A stretch of 64,000 bases of DNA from VFZN01 sp963709325. Lineage in GTDB: Bacteria > Acidobacteriota > Vicinamibacteria > Vicinamibacterales > UBA2999. Position numbers and translations under genes: made by a program. The DNA is taken from assembly GCA_963709325.1 (NCBI GenBank), contig CAVPVV010000001.1:1-64000 (forward strand), written 5' to 3'. The notes below the pieces were generated by a model. The model was not told the DNA's origin. It saw only the letters and a program-made list of their open reading frames with translations, and did not search any database. Shown here one piece after another: positions 44,932 through 54,889 of the stretch (positions are counted from its first letter, which is position 1; every line of letters starts with the position of its first letter).

Positions 44932-46062
44932 CTATGCCTTGTGCGCCGGCTCGACCGGCAACGTCACTCGAAAACAAGCGCCACTGCCGTCACCGGGGGC
45001 CAGGTCGATCCGCCCCTCGTGCGCGTCAACGATCTTGCGCACGATTGCCAGACCAAGGCCGGAGCCCTGCGGCTTGGTGGTGAAGAATGGCTGGAAGATC
45101 TTCTCGGCCTTGTCGGGCGGGATCCCCGGGCCGTTGTCCACCACGTCGACGACGACGCTGCGGACAGCGTGCTGCGTGTCGGGGACCAGCGCCCCCTCCT
45201 CGGCGGTGCGCGCCTCCCGCGCCTCCACCCGCAGCCGCCCCTGTCCTTCGAGCGCCTGATAGGCATTGATCACCAGGTTGGCGAAGACCTGGGTCAACTG
45301 ATGCCGGTCGGCGCGGATGTGCGGAATCGCTTCCGGTACCAGGACGTGCACCTGCACATGGCCGCGACGGGCCTGGCTGTCAGCGAGCCCGATTGCGTTC
45401 GCCAGCGATTCGCGCAGCGCGGTCGGCTCAACCTGGAGCCGGACCGGCCTGACGAACTCCAGCACTTCCTGGACGATGGCGTTGGCCATCTTCGCTTCGC
45501 TGATGATGTCGCCAACCAGCGCCTGAACCTCGGGGTTGTCCGGTGTCTTGCGGCGGACCAGCCCGGCCAGCACTTCGATGCCGGCGAGCGGGTTCTTGAT
45601 TTCGTGCGCCATCACCGCCGCCATCTCGCCGACCGCGGCCAGCCGATCGCGAAGCCGTTCGCGCTCTTCCATCTGCTCGACGTAGGTGAGGTCCTTGAAG
45701 AAGAGCGTCGCGCCCATCACCACGCCGGCCTCGCTCCGGACGAGCGACAGGCTGTAGCCGACGACGGTATCGGTTGAGGTGAGGCGCAGTTCGGCGCGGC
45801 TCGGCAGGGAGGGGCGGTCGAAGACGCCACTCAGCACGCGCAGGATGTCGGGATGGTCGCCAAGGACGCGCTCGATCCGGCGTCCGGAATAGTCGTCGTC
45901 GGGCAGACGAAAGAGGCGGCGCGCCTCTTCGTTGATCAACACCACCTGGCCGGCGCGATCGATCGCGAGGACTCCGCTGCGCATATTGGCGACCAGGCAG
46001 CGGAAGAAGTCCGCGGCGACGGGCGCCGGTGCCGGCACGGAGCGAGGCTTTGCCATAGGCAT
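44932..46062 (-). CDS. Soluble PAS histidine kinase (NtrB type)
   Basis: ATG at 46062 (another at 46056). A PAS domain reads 'RSGVLAIDRAGQVVLINEEA', 'RRLFRLPDDDYSG'. The dimerisation helix contains the phosphorylated histidine in 'AAVMAHEIKNPLAGIEVLAG' (about His153). ATP-binding motifs are 'LVINAYQALEGQGRLRVEAR', 'VVDNGPGIPPDKAEKIFQPF', 'FTTKPQGSGLGLAIVRKIVD'. No membrane segment, so it senses a cytoplasmic signal. 376 residues. It is followed after nine bases by the response regulator, its likely partner. Confidence 0.9.
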   Translation of the reverse strand: MPMAKPRSVPAPAPVAADFFRCLVANMRSGVLAIDRAGQVVLINEEARRLFRLPDDDYSGRRIERVLGDHPDILRVLSGVFDRPSLPSRAELRLTSTDTVVGYSLSLVRSEAGVVMGATLFFKDLTYVEQMEERERLRDRLAAVGEMAAVMAHEIKNPLAGIEVLAGLVRRKTPDNPEVQALVGDIISEAKMANAIVQEVLEFVRPVRLQVEPTALRESLANAIGLADSQARRGHVQVHVLVPEAIPHIRADRHQLTQVFANLVINAYQALEGQGRLRVEAREARTAEEGALVPDTQHAVRSVVVDVVDNGPGIPPDKAEKIFQPFFTTKPQGSGLGLAIVRKIVDAHEGRIDLAPGDGSGACFRVTLPVEPAHKA

Positions 46063-46085
46063 GGACGTAGGCTCGACCACTGGGG

Positions 46086-46100
46086 GCAAACGGCGTGCCC
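46086..46100 (-). promoter_or_regulatory. Candidate sigma-54 promoter before the kinase gene
   Basis: The minus strand reads GGGCACGCCGTTTGCC, with GG and GC ten bases apart, as in the consensus TGGCACG-N4-TTGCW. It lies just upstream of the kinase start codon, so the leader would be only about 13 bases and lacks a clear ribosome site. It would make the kinase-regulator pair self-activating. Confidence 0.35.
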
Positions 46101-46104
46101 GCTG

Positions 46105-46190
46105 CCCGATCTCAGCAGATGCCGCTAAGTCCTTGCGATTACAGAATTTGGATTATTGACCAAAAATAGTCGCGATTACAAAATTGTCGA
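46105..46190. repeat. AT-rich spacer with a direct repeat
   Basis: GCGATTACA(G/A)AATT occurs twice (about 46135 and 46173). This is the most AT-rich stretch of the third piece, between the divergent kinase upstream region and the end of the ABC-F gene. It may hold promoter or terminator signals. Confidence 0.4.
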
Positions 46191-48188
<1,998 letters not shown>

Positions 48189-48290
48189 GGCTTCGGATGG
48201 CGCGGCGGGGAAGGCAGCCGCAGATTACGGCGGATTCGAAGGTGCAGTACCCGACGCTCGGTACTTCAGCACCTCACACCATCAAGGCGC

Positions 48291-48893
48291 CTATTCGCCG
48301 AGAGCCTTGGCAGCGGCGGAGAGCACCTGCGGCACGCGGAACGGCTTGGTCAGGTAGCCGGCGACGCCGAGATTCACGGCTTCGATCGCGCTCGATTCGG
48401 TCGAGAACCCGGTGATGATGATGACCGGAAGGTCGGCCCTGAAGCGCTTGGCTTCGCGAATCAGAGAAAGGCCGTCCATGCCGGGCATCTTCAGATCCGC
48501 AATCAGCAGGTCGTAGTGCCCGAGGCGGAGCCGCTCGACTCCCGCACGCCCGTCCGGCGCGGTGTCCACGTCGTATTCGGCGAGCGCCAGCGTCTTTGAC
48601 AGCAGCTCGCGGATGCTCGCTTCATCGTCCACCACGAGAATGCGCGGGCGCCCGGCGCGGCCCTGCGGCTTGTCGAGCGGGATGATGACGGGCCGCTCAC
48701 CGCTGCGGGGGCGCTGCGAATCCAGCCAGGCGTCGATGTCGCGCTTGCGGAACCGCCACTGACGGCCAACCCGGACTGCCGGAATCTTCCCGGCCTTGAT
48801 CAGCCGATAGACGGTTCGCAGATTGACTTGGAGGTACTCGAGAACCTCCTCAGTCGTCAGGAAAATCTCGTCGCTCGGGAAGTTGGTGGCCAC
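48291..48893 (-). CDS. Excisionase-type HTH fused to a receiver domain
   Basis: ATG at 48893. Residues 10-60 form a MerR/excisionase-type helix-turn-helix ('FLTTEEVLEYLQVNLRTVYR', 'LIKAGKIPAVRVGRQWRFRK'). A linker leads to a receiver domain from residue 84 ('PRILVVDDEASIRELLSKTL') with phospho-aspartate Asp133 in 'DLLIADLKMPGMDGLSLIRE' and the conserved Lys in 'GYLTKPF'. 200 residues. Having the DNA-binding part first is unusual for response regulators. No kinase gene is adjacent; the NtrB-like kinase is 2.2 kb away. Confidence 0.87.
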   Translation of the reverse strand: MATNFPSDEIFLTTEEVLEYLQVNLRTVYRLIKAGKIPAVRVGRQWRFRKRDIDAWLDSQRPRSGERPVIIPLDKPQGRAGRPRILVVDDEASIRELLSKTLALAEYDVDTAPDGRAGVERLRLGHYDLLIADLKMPGMDGLSLIREAKRFRADLPVIIITGFSTESSAIEAVNLGVAGYLTKPFRVPQVLSAAAKALGE

Positions 48894-48914
48894 TAAAGTA
48901 TCTCTGAGTCCGCT

Positions 48915-48942
48915 AGTTTACCCGCATTTCGCTGATTGTGAA
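48915..48942 (-). promoter_or_regulatory. Candidate sigma-70 promoter for the HTH-receiver gene
   Basis: On the minus strand TTCACA and TAAACT lie 16 bases apart, with the TAAACT about 22 bases before the start codon. The palindrome GAACGTTC (48940-48947) overlaps the -35 box and also lies upstream of the divergent sigma-factor gene, so it could be a shared operator. Confidence 0.4.
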
Positions 48943-49010
48943 CGTTCTTCTCGGAATCAGACCATCTTTCTGCCGCCTCCGTCTTAGACAATAAGGCGAG
49001 AGAATCCCGG

Positions 49011-49616
49011 GTGCTCCCGCAAGTCGCAACGACAGACGAAGAGCTCGTGGCCCGGACGGTCGCGGGCGATTCGGATAGCTTCAACCAGCTCATCAAACGA
49101 TGGGAACGGCCGATTTATGCCCTGGCGTATCGGACCATCGGACGGGATGAGGACGCGCGCGACGTCTGCCAGGAAACCTTCCTCCGGGCTTTCCGGGCGC
49201 TGCCCGGCTTCAAGGGTCAGGCGAAGTTCTCCTCGTGGCTCTATCGCATCACCCTTAACCTCTGCCGGGACTGGATTCGCCGGCAGCGGCGCACGCCAAT
49301 CGTGTCGGCGCCAGAGGGGGTGGACGTTGTCGAGCTCGCGAGTGAGCAGGGACCGGTCGAATCGATCGAGGATCTGGTTGCCAGAAAGCAACTCAGCAGG
49401 ACGGTGGGCGAGGCCATGCGCTTCCTGCCCGAGGAGCAGCGTACAGCCATCATCTTGAAGGAATATCACGGGCTCACCTTCCAGGAGATCGCCGACCTGC
49501 AGGGCTGCCCGTTGAGCACCGTCAAGACGCGGCTGTATCAGGGGTTGAGCGTATTGCGCCGGAGACTCGAGACAGAGGGTCGGACCGGCGTCCGGACGAC
49601 AGAGAAGGCATCATGA
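49011..49616 (+). CDS. RpoE-type ECF sigma factor
   Basis: GTG at 49011. Region 2 reads 'FNQLIKRWERPIYALAYRTI', 'GRDEDARDVCQETFLRAFRA', 'KFSSWLYRITLNLCRDWIRR'. Region 4 reads 'AIILKEYHGLTFQEIADLQG' and 'CPLSTVKTRLYQGLSVLRRR'. 201 residues. The stop overlaps the anti-sigma gene by four bases, the standard ECF sigma/anti-sigma operon. The start codon is uncertain because no other ATG fits. Confidence 0.87.
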   Translation: MLPQVATTDEELVARTVAGDSDSFNQLIKRWERPIYALAYRTIGRDEDARDVCQETFLRAFRALPGFKGQAKFSSWLYRITLNLCRDWIRRQRRTPIVSAPEGVDVVELASEQGPVESIEDLVARKQLSRTVGEAMRFLPEEQRTAIILKEYHGLTFQEIADLQGCPLSTVKTRLYQGLSVLRRRLETEGRTGVRTTEKAS

Positions 49617-50398
49617 CCGAGACATTCACCTGCGACGACAAGGAACAACTCGTCGCGTACCTCTACGACGAGGTGGACGGCATCACCCGGCGCCGAATCG
49701 AGGAGCACCTGCGGCTCTGCGACGCATGCTCTGCCGAGATCGATGGCCTCGGCGGCGTCCGGCGCGAGCTGGCGACGTGGACCCCGCCCGAGGCGGCGCT
49801 CGGATTCAGGATTACGGCGGCCGAGGAGCCGGCAGCCGTAGAAACCGTGGCCCGACCTTCACGCTGGCCGCACATCCCGGCCTGGGCGCAGGCAGCAGCC
49901 GCGGTGCTGGTCGTCGCCGCGGGGCTGTCGATCGCGAACCTGCAAATTCGCTACAGCGCCGACGGCCTCGTGGTCACCACCGGCTGGATGGGCACGACCT
50001 CCGCGGATCCGAGCGCCTCTGCGACTGCGGCGGCGAAGACCGAAACGCCAGACTGGAGGCCGGCGCTGGCGGCCCTCGAACAATCGCTGCGGCAGGAGAT
50101 CCACGTCGTGCACCCTGCTACTGCGTCAACGCCGGCCCCGGTGTCGGCGCGCGGCAGCGACGTGTCGCTGCAGCGAGTCGCCGACTTGATCGAGCAGAGC
50201 GAGCGGCGCCAGAAGCAGGAGCTGGCGTTGCGGCTCGTGCAGTTCGGCCGCGACCTCGAGGTGCAGCGGCGCACCGACCTCGTCAGGATCAACCAGGGCT
50301 TCGGGCAGTTCGAAGGGCGGGCCGGTGCGGAGATCGCACGCCAACGCCAGATGATCGACTACATCATCCGAGTGTCGGCGCAGCCGCCGCCTCAGTGA
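49613..50398 (+). CDS. Zinc-finger anti-sigma factor, single membrane span
   Basis: ATG at 49613. The N-terminal anti-sigma zinc-binding domain has His-x3-Cys-x2-Cys in 'RRRIEEHLRLCDACSAEIDG'. A membrane helix follows ('AQAAAAVLVVAAGLSIANLQ'). The periplasmic part ends in a long coiled coil ('DLIEQSERRQKQELALRLVQ', 'FGRDLEVQRRTDLVRINQGF'). 261 residues. It should hold the ECF sigma factor until an envelope signal reaches the coiled coil. Confidence 0.85.
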   Translation: MTETFTCDDKEQLVAYLYDEVDGITRRRIEEHLRLCDACSAEIDGLGGVRRELATWTPPEAALGFRITAAEEPAAVETVARPSRWPHIPAWAQAAAAVLVVAAGLSIANLQIRYSADGLVVTTGWMGTTSADPSASATAAAKTETPDWRPALAALEQSLRQEIHVVHPATASTPAPVSARGSDVSLQRVADLIEQSERRQKQELALRLVQFGRDLEVQRRTDLVRINQGFGQFEGRAGAEIARQRQMIDYIIRVSAQPPPQ

Positions 50399-50421
50399 GT
50401 GGCAGACGAGGAGTTCGACCA

Positions 50422-51300
50422 ATGATCAGAAAGCTGGTAGGGGGAACGATGGTCGCCGTGCTCGCGGTGGCGGGACCGGCGGCGGCACAGGAGCCGGCAC
50501 CGGCCGCGTCCGCGCCGCGGCCGCTGGACCACGTGGAGTTGCGGCACCAGATCTTCGTGATGGAGGGCGCGCTGTCCCGCGCGGTCGAGTTCGGCGCATC
50601 GCAGCTGAATCGCGAACTGCGGTCGGTTGCGCCTGAGATGTTCTTGCTGGCCGGCGACGCCCAGGCCCGCGGCATCTACCTCGAAGGTTACGGCATCTTC
50701 TTCGACGTCGCGGTCCCGATGCTGCGGCAGAGCATGATGTGGAGCCTGCGGATGATGCTCCAGCAGGACGACGCGAGCACCAAGAAGGCGATCGCGGAAC
50801 TCCGGCGGCACATCCAGACCGAAACCGATCCGGCACGGCGTCAGAACCTTGAAGCGGCTATGTCGCGACTGGAAGCGCAGGCGAACCCGCTGGCAAACGT
50901 CGCCCGTCCGACACCGGCAATGGGCGGTCCGGCCGGCCTGGCCTCGGCCTCGATTCGTCAGGAGCAGCCGCCGTCGCCGCAGGCGGCGCAACCCGCGCCC
51001 GAGCCGGGCGCCGATTTCCCGTGGCTGATGGATACCAACCGCCGCTACACCGAACAGGTCCAGCGCGCGCTCATCGACGCGATGATCGACTTCAGCGCCC
51101 CGATGTCGATCGGCAACGACGAGTGGCTCACGGTGGCCGCCCGCGACAACGAACGGCGTGACTCGCTCGCGCCGCAGGATCCGTACGAGGAAGTTGTCAC
51201 GGTACTGCTCCGGATCAAGGGCTCGGACCTCAAGGATTACCGGTCGGGAAAGATCGACAAGGTCGAGGCCCGCAAGCGCGTACGCGTTGGCGAGTTCTAA
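50422..51300 (+). CDS. Exported protein of unknown function in the sigma/anti-sigma operon
   Basis: ATG at 50422, behind GAGGAG. A signal peptide 'LVGGTMVAVLAVAGPAAAQE' is followed by 'LDHVELRHQIFVMEGALSRA', 'EMFLLAGDAQARGIYLEGYG' and, near the end, 'RRYTEQVQRALIDAMIDFSA', 'PMSIGNDEWLTVAARDN'. 292 residues, helical, Ala/Pro-rich in the middle. It starts 23 bases after the anti-sigma gene. It could be the envelope sensor or an output of the pathway. No family recognised. Confidence 0.65.
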   Translation: MIRKLVGGTMVAVLAVAGPAAAQEPAPAASAPRPLDHVELRHQIFVMEGALSRAVEFGASQLNRELRSVAPEMFLLAGDAQARGIYLEGYGIFFDVAVPMLRQSMMWSLRMMLQQDDASTKKAIAELRRHIQTETDPARRQNLEAAMSRLEAQANPLANVARPTPAMGGPAGLASASIRQEQPPSPQAAQPAPEPGADFPWLMDTNRRYTEQVQRALIDAMIDFSAPMSIGNDEWLTVAARDNERRDSLAPQDPYEEVVTVLLRIKGSDLKDYRSGKIDKVEARKRVRVGEF

Positions 51301-51402
51301 TCAAGGCGGGCAAAGCACTTAGCGCACCTGCGGCACCGGTCGCAGCAGTCGCACCCGGGCGGGAACTTTCTCAACCGCCCGGTGTCATACACTAGCAATC
51401 GC

Positions 51403-51921
51403 ATGACGCAGTCCCGCCGCCTCCCCATGCCGCGGACTATCGTTGGGGCACTGCTCCTGCTCGCGGCGATCGTTCCGGCTGAAGAAGCCTGCCGCAAGAG
51501 CATCGATCCGGTCGCGGCCCTCGAACCTATCGACGTCGTCACCGGATGGTTCGATGCCGGCATCGTCGAGGGCGGCAAGAACAAGCTCGTGCCGAGCGTC
51601 TCGCTGAAGCTGCGCAACAAGTCCACCGAGGCGGTCCGCTCGATCCAGATCAACGCCATCTTCCGCCGGGTCGGCGAAGCCGAGATGTGGGGCGAGCACT
51701 TCGGCTGGGCCGTGCAGCGTGACGGGCTGCCGCCGGGCGAGCTGACGAAGGAGCTCGTGCTGCAATCAGCGCTCGGCTACACGAGCGACACGCCGCGCCT
51801 TCAGATGCTGCAGAACACCGAGTTCGTAGACGCGAAGGTGGAGCTCTTCCTCAAGCAGGGCTCGCAGGTCTGGGCCAAGCTCGCCGAGTATCCGATTCAG
51901 CGCCAGCTGCTCACGCGCTAG
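51403..51921 (+). CDS. Exported protein with a beta-sandwich-like fold, unknown function
   Basis: ATG at 51403. A hydrophobic leader 'TIVGALLLLAAIVPAEEAC' may be a signal or lipoprotein leader, as a Cys follows. The body reads 'VVTGWFDAGIVEGGKNKLVP', 'SVSLKLRNKSTEAVRSIQIN', 'AIFRRVGEAEMWGEHFGWAV' and 'FVDAKVELFLKQGSQVWAKL'. The strand-rich 'KLRNKS...IQINAIFRR' stretch resembles FxLYD or late-embryogenesis-like sandwich domains. 172 residues. About 100 bases separate it from the gene before. Confidence 0.55.
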   Translation: MTQSRRLPMPRTIVGALLLLAAIVPAEEACRKSIDPVAALEPIDVVTGWFDAGIVEGGKNKLVPSVSLKLRNKSTEAVRSIQINAIFRRVGEAEMWGEHFGWAVQRDGLPPGELTKELVLQSALGYTSDTPRLQMLQNTEFVDAKVELFLKQGSQVWAKLAEYPIQRQLLTR

Positions 51922-51995
51922 CACGGCAGCGTTAAACCGCACGATCGCACGTCCGGCGTAAGGAAAACCGCGCTCGACCGCGTATACTCGCGCGC

Positions 51996-53387
51996 ATGTC
52001 CAGCGCTCCGCCCGTGCTCGAGCGCCGCCTCGGTCCTTACGATGCGGCCGCGATCATCGTCTCCAATGTCATCGGCGGTGGCATCCTGTTCACGCCGCCG
52101 CAGGTCGCGCAGATGACGCCGGACCCGTGGTGGTTCCTGGGGACGTGGCTCGCCGGAGGAGCGCTTGCTTTCGCGGGAGCGATGGCCTACGCCGAGCTCG
52201 CAGCGCTGCGGCCGCGCGCTGGCGGCGAATACGTCTACCTGCTGGCCGCGTACGGTCGCCTGCTTGCGTTTCTGACCGGCTGGACCTCGTTCGTCGCCGG
52301 CTTTGCCGGAGCGATTGCCGCCAGTGCCGCGGTCCTGGCCTTCTACATGGGACGCTTCGTCCCGTGGGCCTCGAGCGACGCGGCGTATTTCGTCGTGCCG
52401 CTGCCGTTCGTTCCCCTCACGGTGTCACCGCAGACGATCACCGCGATCGCTGCGATCTGGCTGATGTCGTTCGTGCACCTGCGCGGCGTCGGCCCGGGCC
52501 GGCTGGTCAGCAACCTGCTGGCTGCGCTCAAGGTGTCGGCGCTGCTCGTGTTCATCGTGCTGGGTTTCGCGCTCGGGACCGGATCGATGGGCAACGTCGC
52601 CCAGTCGGCAGGAACCGTTGCCCCGACCACGTGGCTGTTCGCGCTCATTCCCGTGATGTTCACCTACTCGGGATGGAACGCCGCCGGATACGTGGCGGAG
52701 GAGATCCGCGATCCGGGACGCAACGTCCCGAAGGCGCTCGCCATCGGCACGCTGGCGGTCATCGCCATCTACTTCTTCCTGAACCTGCTCTATCTCTACG
52801 TGTTCCCGGTCGGTCAGCTCGCCACGGTCAAGGGCAGCGTACTCGACGTGATCGCCGAGCGCCTGCTCGGCACCGCCGCGGGCAACATCATGGGCATCGT
52901 CTCGATCATCAGCCTGCTCGCCAGTATCAGCGCGATGACCTTTGCCGGTCCTCGCGTCTACTACGCGATGGCCCGCGACGGCCTGTTCTTCACCCGCGCC
53001 AGCGCCGTGCACCCGACTTACAAGACGCCGGCGATTTCGATCGTCGCCCAGGCGATGTGGGCGACGGTTCTCGTGCTCACCGGGAGCGCAACCGCGCTCA
53101 CCACCTACACCGGTTTCGCGGTGGTGCTGTTCGCCGGGCTCGCGGTGGCCGCCGTCTTCGTGCTGCGCGCCAAAGAACCGGACGCGCCTCGTCCCTTCAA
53201 GGCGCTGGGTTACCCGACTGCCCCTGCCATCTTCGCCGGCGCGAGCCTGCTCATCGTGCTGAACGCGCTCTGGACGGATCTGGTGAAGCCGCTGAGCAGC
53301 GGCCAGCCGATGGGCCCGTCAGCGGTCGGACTGTTCGTCATCGCGCTCGGGCTGCCCCTGTACTTGTGGTTCTCCCGGCGCCGGTGA
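51996..53387 (+). CDS. APC family amino-acid permease
   Basis: ATG at 51996. The start 'YDAAAIIVSNVIGGGILFTP' carries the unwound helix-1 motif GGGI that binds the substrate backbone. 'LAALRPRAGGEYVYLLAAYG' and 'IPVMFTYSGWNAAGYVAEEI' are APC signatures. About twelve membrane helices. 463 residues. It resembles amino-acid/polyamine antiporters; the substrate cannot be told. Confidence 0.88.
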   Translation: MSSAPPVLERRLGPYDAAAIIVSNVIGGGILFTPPQVAQMTPDPWWFLGTWLAGGALAFAGAMAYAELAALRPRAGGEYVYLLAAYGRLLAFLTGWTSFVAGFAGAIAASAAVLAFYMGRFVPWASSDAAYFVVPLPFVPLTVSPQTITAIAAIWLMSFVHLRGVGPGRLVSNLLAALKVSALLVFIVLGFALGTGSMGNVAQSAGTVAPTTWLFALIPVMFTYSGWNAAGYVAEEIRDPGRNVPKALAIGTLAVIAIYFFLNLLYLYVFPVGQLATVKGSVLDVIAERLLGTAAGNIMGIVSIISLLASISAMTFAGPRVYYAMARDGLFFTRASAVHPTYKTPAISIVAQAMWATVLVLTGSATALTTYTGFAVVLFAGLAVAAVFVLRAKEPDAPRPFKALGYPTAPAIFAGASLLIVLNALWTDLVKPLSSGQPMGPSAVGLFVIALGLPLYLWFSRRR

Positions 53388-53423
53388 CCAGGCAGAAGCC
53401 AGAAGGCTTGACCGCTCTCCCGT
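53388..53423. repeat. Short word repeat after the permease gene
   Basis: 'aggcagaagccagaaggc' is a two-copy version of the same word that is inserted in trmFO. It lies in the 36-base gap between the convergent permease and PEGA genes, where a terminator would be expected. Confidence 0.55.
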
Positions 53424-54188
53424 TCAGGGTTTGGGCGACAGGTTCTGCGTGACAGTCAGCGTGCGATCGGGTTGGACGTGGACGTCGAAGCTGGCGGTTT
53501 GGAAGCCGTCCATCCGTACTTCGATCTTGTGGCCGCCCGGGGCCAGGCGCAACGCCTGGAATACGCCGTCGAAGTCGTTGACCGTGCCGGCGTAGTAGCC
53601 GTCGACGATGACCTGAGCCTCCCGCGGCTGCACCTTCAACCGGACCCCGCCGGTCATGAACGTCGTCGGCGGGCCGTAATGGTACGGCCAGGGCCAGTAG
53701 CCGGCCGTGCCCCACACCAGCGGCCACGGCGCGTAGAAGAGCGGGCTCCAGGCGAAGGCACCGCTCACCCAGAACGGATCCCAATGGTACGGATGCGCGA
53801 AGTAGTGGCCCGGCGGTCCCCACGCCGGGCCCCACCAACCGCGCGGTCCGCCAGGCGGATAGGCTACCGGCCCTCTCCCCGGCGGCAGCGATCGACCAGC
53901 CGTGGATGCAGGACCACGACTGCTCGCACCACCGCGACCGCCGCCGCGGCCCTGGTCCGGTTGATCGGCGGTTTTATCCTTGCCGGCCTTCGGGTCTGGA
54001 GAGGTGCCGGAGGACGCCGGGACCTCGAGCCTGACCGGTGGTTCGGGTTGGGGAGGGGCGGTGTTCACCGGTTCGCGCGGAGGCGTCGGCGACGGCTGGG
54101 CCGGAATCGGCGTGGAGCTCTGAGCGAGCAGCGGCGTCCCGACTCCGCAGGTGACCACGACGACAGTGGCCACGATGTGTCGTCTCAT
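53424..54188 (-). CDS. Exported PEGA-domain protein
   Basis: ATG at 54188. A signal peptide 'IVATVVVVTCGVGTPLLAQ' is followed by a proline-rich region and a Gly/Trp/Tyr/Pro-rich block ('GYWPWPYHYGPPTTFMTGG'). The C-terminal PEGA domain is 'VRLKVQPREAQVIVDGYYAG', 'FQALRLAPGGHKIEVRMDGF'. 254 residues. PEGA domains are small beta modules found in surface and secreted proteins. It diverges from hslV. Confidence 0.82.
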   Translation of the reverse strand: MRRHIVATVVVVTCGVGTPLLAQSSTPIPAQPSPTPPREPVNTAPPQPEPPVRLEVPASSGTSPDPKAGKDKTADQPDQGRGGGRGGASSRGPASTAGRSLPPGRGPVAYPPGGPRGWWGPAWGPPGHYFAHPYHWDPFWVSGAFAWSPLFYAPWPLVWGTAGYWPWPYHYGPPTTFMTGGVRLKVQPREAQVIVDGYYAGTVNDFDGVFQALRLAPGGHKIEVRMDGFQTASFDVHVQPDRTLTVTQNLSPKP

Positions 54189-54343
54189 GACAGACCTCAA
54201 TGGCGAGGCAGGCGCAGGGCGCAAACAGCAACGCGTTTGCCATGCTCGAGGTCGTGAAAATCGCGCCAAAAACCGCGGCACATCTCACCGAACTGTCCTC
54301 GGTGGGCGGTACGGCTGTCCTCGTGAGAGACTACCGATCTGGC

Positions 54344-54889
54344 ATGTCCACTCACGACGCGACCTTCCAAGCCACCACCGTCCTGGCGGTCCGTCGCGAC
54401 GATCGCACGGTGCTGGCCGCTGACGGCCAGGTAACCATCGGCAACATCGTGGTGAAGCAGGGCGCGCGGAAGATCCGCCGCCTGTACAACGATCAGGTGA
54501 TCGTCGGCTTCGCCGGCTCGGCCGCCGATTCCTTTGCGCTGTTCGGCCGCTTCGAATCGAAGCTCGAACAGTATCGCGGCAATCTCGAACGATCCGCCGT
54601 CGAGCTCGCCAAGGACTGGCGGATCGATCGTGCGCTGCGTCGCCTGGAAGCGATGCTAATCGTCGCCGACAAGCGCGATATGTTCCTGTTGTCGGGGACC
54701 GGCGACCTGATCGAACCCGACGAGGGCATCATCGGCATCGGTTCGGGCGGTGCGTTCGCGCAGGCGGCCGCCAAGGCGCTGGCGCGGCACACCGAGCTCG
54801 GCGCGCGCGCCATCGCCGAAGCGTCGATGCAGGTTGCCGCCGAAATCTGCATCTACACCAACAGCCATCTCACACTCGAAGAACTGTGA
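54344..54889 (+). CDS. hslV: ATP-dependent protease subunit HslV
   Basis: ATG at 54344. A ten-residue leader precedes the catalytic threonine at 'TTVLAVRRDDRTVLAADGQ' (Thr11). 'KQGARKIRRLYNDQVIVGFA', 'GSAADSFALFGRFESKLEQY' and 'SGTGDLIEPDEGIIGIGSGG' are HslV signatures. 181 residues. Proteolytic core of the HslUV complex. The stop overlaps the hslU start by four bases. Confidence 0.95.
   Translation: MSTHDATFQATTVLAVRRDDRTVLAADGQVTIGNIVVKQGARKIRRLYNDQVIVGFAGSAADSFALFGRFESKLEQYRGNLERSAVELAKDWRIDRALRRLEAMLIVADKRDMFLLSGTGDLIEPDEGIIGIGSGGAFAQAAAKALARHTELGARAIAEASMQVAAEICIYTNSHLTLEEL

Noticed and set aside
43522..45777. A 751-codon plus-strand open frame
   Set aside because: It is antisense to both the NtrC-type regulator and the kinase, which carry all expected motifs. 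The frame is a composition effect.
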